Shown here: one piece after another, positions 55,156-64,000 of the stretch | Position numbering within the stretch: position 1 is the first letter of the stretch | Layout: every line of letters starts with the position of its first letter | NCBI GenBank assembly: GCA_947179485.1 | Contig: OX359249.1 | Location: 41,402,250-41,466,249, forward strand | Origin: Allacma fusca | Lineage: Eukaryota; Arthropoda; Collembola; Symphypleona; Sminthuridae | Direction of reading: 5' to 3' | DNA length: 64,000 nucleotides | Made by a program: the position numbers and the translations under genes | Notes under the pieces: model-generated | Databases searched by the model: none | The model's input: only the letters and a program-made list of their open reading frames with translations | Told to the model about the DNA's origin: nothing

Positions 55156-57166
55156 ATGGCTTCTAAAGGGAGGGAGTACTCCAAAAGACATATTAGTAGA
55201 AAAAGGCGTTTAGAAGTTTTTAACCAAGTTCAAAAACTGACTCCAAAACAAGTAAAAAATAGTGTTAATAACGTTTTATTACCCAATAAAATTAACAGTG
55301 TTATTCCTGACATCGACGATAATATAGATTTCAGGGATCAAAATTTCAGTGTCATTTCAAATGATTGCGATAGCGTTGTACAACTTAAGAATATCTTTGA
55401 AGAAGATTTTCAGTACAATTACTCAAGCACAGATGAGGAATCAAATATTCAACGAAGATTCATTCAAGGAATTTTTAGCTCTCTGGACAGTTCAACATAA
55501 GATTTCACACGGAGCTACATCAGAATTGTTAAAGCATTTGAAAAATTATCCACATTTTGAGACGCTACAAAACGACATTCGAACCTTGCTAAAGACTCCA
55601 AGGCAGACTCAAGTGCGGACAATCTCCCCAGGCCTTTATGTCCACTTTGGATTAAAAATAAATCTGACGCAGCAGCTATCCAAAAAGCAAATGACATTTC
55701 AAGATGACTTAATTAAGCTTCAGTTCAACATTGATGGTCTACCAATATTCAAGAGCACAAACGATCAATTCTGGCCAATATTATGCTACGTGGTAACAAG
55801 CGACTCATCCCCGTTTGTTGTCGGACTGTACGCTGATAAGGCAAAGCCGAACTCTTTCAACGAATTTTTGCGTGAGTTTGTTGACGAAGTGCAAGATGTA
55901 ACAAATAATGGATTAAAGTTTAATGGCAAAATATTTACAGTGAGAATTGACTGCTTTTGTTGCGATGCTCCAGCTCGAGCTAGCATAACGTGCATCAAAA
56001 ATCACAATGCTTACCACGGATGTGGAAAGTGCATGTGTCGAGGCAAGTACATCGAAAATAAAGTTGTTCTTCTGGAAACCGATTGTGCAAAGAGAACAAA
56101 TGAAGATTTTAGAAATAAAGAATGTCGTGAGCATCATACTGGAACAATAGAACTCGAAAGAATTGATTTTGACATTATCAGCCGCCTTCCATTTGAGCCC
56201 ATGCATTTATTAAATTTAGGATTCACTCGTAAACTACTAAATTTGTGGACAAAAAGCAAGCCATCTTTGTTTAAAATCAGCAGCAAGCAGATCGAATTGA
56301 TTTCCAACACACTTTCCTCTTATGCAGCATTCATTCCCCAAGAGTTTTCCAGAAAACCGAGGAGTTTAAAAGAATTGGATCGGTGGAAGGCCACCGAATT
56401 TCGTCAGTTTTTACTGTACACTGGACCTGTTGCTCTGGTAGACGTGTTATCTCCAGATGTTTACAAGAACTTTTTAACACTACACGTTGCAGCACACATT
56501 CTGAGTTCAGAAAATCATTTTCAAAGATACAACGATTATGCCCATAAACTCCTGATCTATTTTATTCAAGAGTACCGTACAATATATGGGGATGCGAATG
56601 TGTCGTACAATATACATGGTTTGTGCCATTTAGCTGAAGATGCCAAAACCCTGGGACCCCTGGAAATGTTTAGTGGGTACAAGTTCGAAAACTTTTTAGG
56701 TCCCCTTAAGTTGCTACTGAAAAAGCCAAACTTTCCCCTGCAGCAAGTTCATCGGAGAATTGTAGAGCAAACTAGACTTCGTCCACTCTCCCCAAAGAAG
56801 GAATCATGTAGGAAGGCAAGCTGTATTGCTCTTCCCAGCACATTGTTTCCTCCACAGTTCAGTAACTTCTACATTGGCTTAGCCGAATTTAAAAACACGA
56901 CCGGAAACAACGTGTGTATGCTACAAGACCGAACTGTTGTGCTAATTGAGTCATTTGCGAAAGACAAAAACTGTGTCGAAGTTGTAGTTGGTCAAAAGTT
57001 TTTACAAAAAACTTCATTTTACTCCCATCCGTGTGAATCTAAGGAATTAGATATTTACCGTGTTTCAAAGCTTTCCTACCGTGACTTTTGGAGTGCTTCG
57101 AAAATTATGTGTAAATGTGTGGCCCTGCCATATAAAGATTCATTTGTTGTATTTCCAGCATATTGA
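55156..57166 (+). pseudogene. tnp2-like DDE transposase, one frame change
   Basis: An ATG at 55156 opens a 114-codon N-terminal frame (basic start SKRHISRKRRLEVF, then acidic). The rest is open in another frame through 57166, 605 codons from 55349, and the two overlap by about 150 bp. Residues are counted in the second frame. An Asp in FNIDGLPIF (129) and Asp in IDCFCCDAPAR (201 and 206) fit the DDE core of the tnp2/Transposase_21 group. A Cys/His cluster (YHGCGKCMCRGKY) follows. Near 421-450, 'IHGLCHLAEDAKTLGPLEMFSGYKFENFLGPLK'-like spacing (motifs HLAED, LGPL, FENFLG) recalls DUF4218. A one-base change between about 55440 and 55480 would explain the break. It may instead be a sequencing error or a programmed shift. 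Confidence 0.65.
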
Positions 57167-57174
57167 AGGTAGCC

Positions 57175-58708
57175 ATGGAGGATTATTTTGTTGTAGTGGA
57201 ATTTCTCGAGACTGCTGAAATATCACTTGTTCCAAGTAACTGGATTAAAGAGAAGCGGGGAAAGTTGTCGTGTTATTGGCCAAACTTTAAAAAACAAGCG
57301 AAGATAGACGCAGCAATAAAGGATCCTGTGCCGCCCATCGAATCGGAATGGAATGATATTCGGGAACTTAAAGCTTTCAGTAAGTTGGTATTTTCCATTT
57401 TCCCTAAAATGCACAAAATTTTATGCTATTGTATAGAAGCTGCGTATTAAACAATTTTATTCATGCATATAAGCATATCGGTATTTTGTTTTCAAGTCTC
57501 TTACAAAACTGGAATGGAAAGCCTACCTCATTTTGAAATTTTTCTGAGCTGAGCAGTAACGAAGCCTCTATAAAGAAGCAGGCGGTGTTTAAAACCAGAT
57601 CAGGAAGACTCATTGCCAAAAAACGATTGAATTATGACGGAGAATCCAGTGACGGAGACGCTGCGGATCAGACGAAGAAGTTTTGCCTCGGGCCAAATAA
57701 CCCTCCAGACTTTCCGAATGCAGAATCGTTTGACTCAAGTTTAATTTTTACTACCCAGAAGACTACCTCAATGCAGACGCGCGAAGGTATTGCAACACCT
57801 GGAACTAGCGGCTCGATGTCAGTTCCAAAAGTATATTTCACATCTGTAGATGATTCCGATGATGTAGATACTTCCTCAAAATTTCAAGCAAAGTTTAAAG
57901 GTAATATAAATCACACTTGTTATTTATTGCAATCAAATTCAGCAAAACAAAGTAAATTTCCTTAACGTAGGATAGTGTTGATACAAACAGAACTTTTAAA
58001 TTGATCAGTAACGCATAGATATATTTATGTTCAGAGTTTCAGACCGATTTGTTTCTCAAATTGTCGACCATCGAGACCAACCAGAATACGATGCTGAAGG
58101 CGGTATCAAGTCTGGTGAACAACGCAAGGGTGAACAATGCTGGATTCGAAGCAGCTCGTCAAATTGAACCCGAATTTAACTTTCTGTTCAAATCTAATGA
58201 AGAACTTGTGCGCTTTGACGGTAAAATCAAGTCGGATCATGTTTATAGACAAGCAGCGGTAAACAATCCTAGTCAAGAAGATTCTCAATATTTAAAGCAA
58301 AACTAATTATTAAATCCACTTGCAACTGAAATGATATGAATCACAATTTCGGACTTAATGAAATATTCATACATATTTCCTTAAAGATGCTTTGCTGCAT
58401 ATTTTAGTTCCGCTACTTGGCCTCGCTTGGTGGATCTGATCTGATGTCAACTGTTTATGAAATTCTGAAGAGGATTATGACCTACAAGTTAGCGTACACA
58501 TATAATTACACTGGGGTAAACGGAAAGCACAACTTTTCGAATCTTTATTTAAATGAGCTGATTTTTGGTAAGTTTTACTACGAATGCCGCTTGCAAGTTT
58601 TAGTTGGTAGTGGTAGTTGCATTTATGTTTGAGGATATTGTGCAGCTTTTTTTTTGCATCAATTTCTTGAACAATTTGGGTTCAGCACGCAGGAGACAAG
58701 CTAACTAA
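57175..58708 (+). CDS. Five-exon DUF4806-like gene of the transposon
   Basis: Proposed exons are 57175-57379, 57565-57900, 58035-58258, 58408-58567 and 58686-58708, giving 315 codons plus stop. All four introns have GT..AG ends and every junction keeps the frame. The acceptor at 57564 is the weakest. Exon 1 encodes a small 'VVVEFLETAEISLVPSNWI..CYWPNF' module typical of the N-terminus of DUF4806 proteins. Exon 2 is a low-complexity linker. Exons 3-4 give NFLFKSNEELVRFDGKI and FRYLASLGGSDLMSTVYEIL up to NYTGVNGKHNFSNLYLNELIF, matching the DUF4806 pattern. The function is unknown. Position nine bases after the transposase stop, within the TIRs, makes it an element-encoded partner. AATAAA words follow at about 58758 and 58863. 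Confidence 0.62.
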
Positions 58709-59471
58709 AGCAGAAAGACGTGACCTGGCACCTGAGGTAACCTTTGTTTTTGTTACGGAAATAAAATAACCGAATTTCCTGTTTCTTGTAGTTTGCAAGA
58801 ATTATACGTTTTACATGACCAATATTGTATTTACAGAGTCCCAGTGTAACTTAAGATGTCTGAATAAAAAAATAATCCCACTTTTAGATTCACATCTTGG
58901 ACCAATCAGATCCCCTGCTCAAACATTATCCGGTTGTGTATGCTTTAATTGGACATTTTAATTTTTATCAGCATAACATTTTAGATTAAATATTACGGTT
59001 TGTTAGCAGTAAAACAAGTAATTTTTAATGTCATGTGTTATAACTCAACATTAATACACTTATTGCTATGTTAATATACTGTCATTAAGATTACTTTATT
59101 GCTTTACCTATGTTCAGATCGTTGAGGTTTTGCGTATGTGACACTTTAAAATGGAATAAACAACTGTTAAATTGTTGAAATATAGCTGCTTACAATTAAT
59201 TCTTTCCTTGAAGTAGTAAGTTGCACCCCATGGCAAACAAAAGATTAACAGTAGAAAATACAGGCAGATGGCGCATTTCTTAGAAGCATCTTAAACCTAT
59301 CATGCACAAGAAAATTTTACGGATCATCCAAGTAACGCTAAAGAGAAGATCAAGCGGACACCAGCTATTCTTAAGGATGTCTTTCGTAATCGTAAGCGAA
59401 TCTTCCAAGATATCTTCATGATACGTGATTTTCGTGTGGGAGATTTCTTCACGGTTTCTTAATGAAAACTT
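58709..59471 (+). other. 3' region of the transposon
   Basis: No gene is supported. Two AATAAA words lie near the end of the DUF4806-like gene. The last ~200 bp has words such as 'aagatatcttcatgatacg' that echo the left subterminal part near 54735-54810 in inverted orientation. Confidence 0.5.
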
Positions 59472-59484
59472 TGTGCTAGCTGGG

Positions 59485-62400
59485 TAGAGACAGATCCATC
59501 TCAAAAATCTGAAGTTCTTGTACACCCAAAGTCACCACGCAGTAAGTTTTTATTCGGTCTTCCAGGGAATCATGAGTGCGCAGAATTAAGTCTCCATCTT
59601 CTGAACCATTTCCAGGGTTGACATTTTCTGCAAAATATTATATTGGATTAAATTTTATTGAAAAATCATTTCCTTCGGTACACAATTCAATCATTTGTAT
59701 TCGTGTGTCTGTAAGTATAAGATTGATCAAATAATTTTTGCCCTAACTTTGATAAACCTGAGGTCGTGGACTACTTGTGACCACTCAGTTCTACATGAGG
59801 TCATGTATCCAACTGCGATGCGTTAAGATCATTAGAAGATTGTGTGACTCACTACACGTTCCGACTGCCCTGGGCTTGGGACTCATTTGGGTTTGTACCA
59901 CATTATTTCGCTGATAAATCAAAGAAATCTTAAATTGAAAATATTTTCCCAATTGGTGTCCTCGTAATCGACGTTGAGCATCCTCACATGATAATTGCTA
60001 CCGCTGCATAATTGTTACAACACTTTGTGCACTGGGGACTGATCATACTCTAAAGATTTCAGGAAAAGACAGTTTTCCTTTTGTTTAGAAAAATCTGGAT
60101 TTCATAGTCGAGAATTTGGAGGTATATTCAAATTTATAAATTAAACAAATTCTAGCCATTTATTACGATAAGAAGAAATCATTTGAGAATTAACCCTCCC
60201 CTCTCAGAACCAATTGGCTTTCCATCAAGTTTTTGAATAAATGCTTAAAAATGTTATTAATGTTTAATCGTCGTCAAAATTTCAAGCAAACATTTTTAGA
60301 GAGATTTTGAAATTCGAAAAATTTCGTCTTCAAAATTTCAAACAAACATTTTCAGAGAGATTTTGAAATTCGAAAAATTGCAATGTATTTTGACCTAGAT
60401 GTCGCTTCTGGGGGAATAATATCTGGTTAAAAAAGTTTGTAAAATTGCATTAAAATCAAATTCCAATAAACAATTTAATAAAAACAATTTCAGAATCCTG
60501 GTCAAAATTTGATTGGTGCATTCAAATGCACGGATCTTTTGCCGAAATTTCTCATTTTTGTGCCGGGAAGAAATTTTCTGGCACTTTAAGTATCCTCACA
60601 TGATAATTGCTACCTCTGCGTATTTGCTACAAGGCTTTGTGTTTTGGATGCTGGCCATATTGTAATTATTTGCTTGTACGTAGTGTTGCCTTTTTGTTCG
60701 CCTGGGCCGCGCTGATGTTGATACTATCGAAAAATGCAAATAGAATTTGAATGAGATGCTGTACTTAAACTTAGCCACCCTCATGGGGATAGTAAATTGC
60801 ACAACAACAAATTTTGAAAAATTTATATCGTAGTTAAATTTTGGCCGAATATTTAAGAACGTAGGCGTCTCGAAAAATATTCGAACAATTCGGCTCTGAT
60901 GTAGAAAGCAAGTCACGGTTTTTATGTTTAATCTGGTTTGGTTTTTTATTTTCCTTTTTTTCCAATTTTAAACAATTCAGTTTTGTTTTTAGGAATTTGG
61001 CTAAAAGACCATTTCAATTTCTGAGTATATACTTTTGTTATAATCATTTTTGTCTATTCCTTAGCAGTGGGCCAAAATTTGTTCGCTGTACAAAGACAGT
61101 ATGAAAAGTAAGTTCTTAGAAAAAATGAGGACGAACGGAATGTGCCACTGAAATCAACGAATTAGGGGAAGCGTGATAAAAATATCTAGAACAGTTGTAA
61201 AACATTGCTCGTAAGTAATGTTCTTAAAAATATTTTAACATTTTTCATAAATTCCCAGGGATTCGCAAAATATTGCGCCTGCTACGTTGAAATGGAGACA
61301 CGAATTGGGCAACTTGCTTGAGTTGATCAAAATATTTGGCGAAATTTCTAGGAATTAACAGCGCATTTTTAAGCTGCCTATAATTTGTATGCATGTAATG
61401 TATTTGGTTAAGTGCACAGAAATTTACAAAAATATTTTTCCGAATTAAGTGTAATTTTGTGTTCTCTGATTCATCAATTAGCTACTGAAATTAAACTTGA
61501 ATATGTTGACATGATTTAATTCCGTTTAGACGGATCTCTTGTTTTTCCGATCAGTGTATAAATTATTCAGCGCAGGGATTTGGCCAAGCATTTACAAATT
61601 TTCAAAAACTTCGCACACAAATAATCGACAAGGATAATTAGTATATACGAATAACAAAATACCTTGACCAACCATTTCGAAACCGACGAGGCTGCTAACT
61701 TCCCAATATCTCCAAAAAGAAAGGATTATTATTTTGAAATCGGGAAATACATTCAACGAATTCGTGTAGTTTAAAAAAACCTATCGCTTCGCAATCATTC
61801 ATGGGTGTCCCGTAGGGTTGTGTCATCTACAGTCATCTCTCCGTTCTGCATTTATTTGATTATGTTAAACTCATTTTTAAAATTCCCATTGCAAATTTAA
61901 AAACATGAAACAATTTTCAAAATATATAGTAATGAATATTTTAGATTATTATAGATTATTTTAGATTATTATAGATTATTATAGATTATTATAGATTATT
62001 ATAGATTATTATAGATTATTATAGATTATTATAGATTATTTAAATTGTTATTTAAATTGTTATTTAAAATGTCAATAAAATCGATGGAACAGTTTATGAT
62101 GCAGACCGATGTCAACCAATAACAAACCCATCCGAAACGTTTGCTAAAGAATGTCCGCAAAAATTTTGAACAAAATCGTTTCAGGAGAAAAATTTTGAGA
62201 TGTACAAACTCACGGACCACACCATTTTATAAAGGAACTGACGCCGCCCTAAAATTTGACCAAGTTTTCTTTGTGGTAATTTGCAATCGTCAAAAACATT
62301 TAGCCCGTATTATTAATTCTGTCAAATTTCATTGAAAAAATTCTGTTCTTCCGTTCATAATGCAATCATGTGTATATTTATGCCTGTAAGTTCAATATGA

Positions 62401-64000
62401 AATAATTTTTGCCATATGGTTTTCCAAACTTTAATAGCTGTTCTGTATGTTTTACAAACCTTAGGCCAAGGGTAGAGTCTATAAGAAATTTGTGATCCAA
62501 TATGTTGTATGCGTAATGTAACACATTACCGTCCCAAGGTCAATTTTTGGTTAGTCAGAGGTCGTTGGACTACTTCTGACCCGTTAGGTCAATAGGAGGT
62601 CATGTGACTCAACGTTCTGACCATTCTTAGTTTGAGACTCATTTCGGTTCACCCCCACATTATTTCAACCGTAGATCAAAGAAATCTTGAATTGAAAATA
62701 TTTGCCCGATTGGTGTCCTCACACGTTAATTGCTATGGATGCATAATTGGTACAAAACTGTGTACTGAGGGGTGATCATATTCGAATCACTATTTCTTCG
62801 TATTTAGTCCTGTAAAATTGTTCCCGTCTAGATTCCCCTTGGTTTTGGTTGTTTTAACAAAAAACACCCGTTTTTAGAAAATGCAAAATTAAACAAAAAA
62901 GAACGATGACTTGGACAAATAAAAGTTTTCCAAAGAATGAAGACCAGAGGACATGAGTGCAAGGTTTCACGACACCACGTTTGTATATACTTGTTTATTC
63001 TTTACCATATAATTTGTTCACGAATTTAGAAAACTTCGTCAGCTAATAGTGAGGTGGAAATCACAATCTAAATCGAAATTCAAACTCTACAATAATAATT
63101 GAAGACTAAATTCCGAATCTAAATAACAATCCAATTTGGATTTGAATTCTGAACTCTACATGTACTGTGGATTTGCGGATTTCCGAGAATTCGAAATGAT
63201 TTAGAATTAAATTTGAATTAAAATTATCTACGCAGATCCTGTTTCATTAATTCAAAATTATCTTTACTCAGTTGAGTAAATTCAAAAGGATCTAGTTCAC
63301 TTGCATCGTATGAGTGAAGACATGATTAAATGATGATCCTGTGGATCATTTTCCCTCTTCACGATACTAATTTATAGACTGGAAAAACGAGAAATCCGTC
63401 TACGCAGAATTACATTATGTCAAAACATTCAAATTGAATTTCATCAGAAACGGAATCGCAGACTAAGTCAGTTCCACTAAATTCGGAAAAATATTTGTTT
63501 AGATTTTGACCTAGTTTATGATTTTGAATATGCCAACAAAATTTCGACTAGGAAATTCACATTTTTCTAAAGAAAGGAAAATTAGTCCTTTCAGGAAATT
63601 GTTGAATAAATATAAAAATTTAAAATCCGTATCCACTGATGGTCACAATTTCAACAAAACAGATTTTGGGGCTCCTTGAGATTCTAAGTTTTGACTGAGA
63701 TGTTGTATCTCTTTCGTTGATATCAATCTTCGTCAACATTTTAGCGGGAAATTCAAATTCACCAAAGTTTTGAACACAATTTCAACACTTGTTTCCTCGA
63801 AGAAAAAATCATCTCAGGCTTATCCACCCCTCACTCTACCCGTGGTTGCTTAAGAGCTTATTCTTAAAAATACGCAAAAATTGTAAAACAAACAAAATTA
63901 GATCCACAATCTGAGCGTTGGTTCTAGGGAAAATAGAACTCTCTAGAAAATAAGCCCCTTATACTTAAAAAAAACTTAATAGTTGCAAAACAAAAAAATC
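59485..64000. other. Non-coding DNA made of dispersed repeat copies
   Basis: The segments 60060-61550 (family A), 59750-60010 and 62560-63370 (family C, with the preceding 'ttgagactcatttcggtt' landmark shared with 31610) are recognisable. The end at 63395-63500 is an inverted fragment of family A. No gene is supported. Confidence 0.55.
61940..62040. repeat. 10-bp tandem repeat TAGATTATTA
   Basis: About ten nearly perfect units of TAGATTATTA or TAGATTATTT lie in 100 bp, followed by three units of a 'ttaaattgtta' motif up to about 62068. Confidence 0.9.

Larger units (their letters stand above)
54715..59484 (+). mobile_element. Two-gene cut-and-paste DNA transposon, CACTA/tnp2-like
   Basis: Left end CCCAGCTAGCACA (54715-54727) and right end TGTGCTAGCTGGG (59472-59484) are perfect 13-bp inverts, with weaker similarity (GTTTC, TTCAT) further in. 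TA lies directly outside both ends (54713-54714 and 59485-59486), giving a 2-bp target duplication. Inside are a tnp2-like transposase gene and a spliced DUF4806-like gene, both on the + strand. The element is 4770 bp long. A 2-bp duplication fits several members of the wider CACTA/Mirage/Chapaev group, but the tips do not begin with CACTA. Confidence 0.75.

Overview
The window is a eukaryotic, repeat-dominated stretch with no recognisable host gene. The background is AT-rich and non-coding. Set into it are GC-richer mobile elements with introns, LTRs and target-site duplications. A CACTA/tnp2-like transposase, a DUF4806-like gene, Ty3/gypsy elements with env-like genes, hAT and Harbinger MITEs and a hammerhead ribozyme together suggest an invertebrate animal, probably an arthropod. 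The species cannot be fixed from the sequence alone.

Layout. 1-8289: AT-rich DNA with dispersed repeat copies and a 372-bp hAT MITE (1629-2000) with a perfect 8-bp target duplication. 8290-9312: a 1-kb block repeated base for base in register at 29889-30911. 9318-16062: a partial + strand copy of the LTR element that lies in full on the minus strand at 16075-29888. The two copies form a ~6.75-kb inverted repeat around a 200-N gap (16677-16876), and the geometry looks like an assembly conflict more than a real palindrome. 30840-31356: a 39-bp minisatellite. 31357-36638: non-coding repeats. 36639-38125: a terminal-inverted-repeat element holding a ~26-bp pyrimidine minisatellite that flips abruptly to a G-rich tract. 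38562-47722: a second, intact Ty3/gypsy-type element on the + strand. 47917-49848: a 1.9-kb non-autonomous hAT element. 49913-50089: a probable MITE. 50170-50216: a complete type I hammerhead ribozyme on the minus strand. 52480-53330: a second 39-bp minisatellite. 54715-59484: a two-gene DNA transposon. 59485-64000: more dispersed repeats.

Element 1 (minus, 13.8 kb, 226-bp LTRs that look identical) encodes Gag, then Pol in the -1 frame with an ~870-residue low-complexity tail, then two extra ORFs. ORF3 joins a CCHC zinc knuckle to a BTB/POZ-like domain, which is the most unusual coding feature here. ORF4 resembles the front of ORF3 and ends in a hydrophobic tail across the gap. Element 2 (plus, 9.2 kb, 517-bp LTRs, ATAT target duplication) encodes Gag, Pol in the -1 frame, a 319-residue ORF that overlaps a second long open frame, and an envelope-like membrane protein with a signal peptide.

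The DNA transposon at 54.7-59.5 kb carries a tnp2-like transposase, broken by one frame change, and a five-exon DUF4806-like gene whose splice phases all agree. Nested insertions can be ordered using empty copies of the host repeats within the same window.
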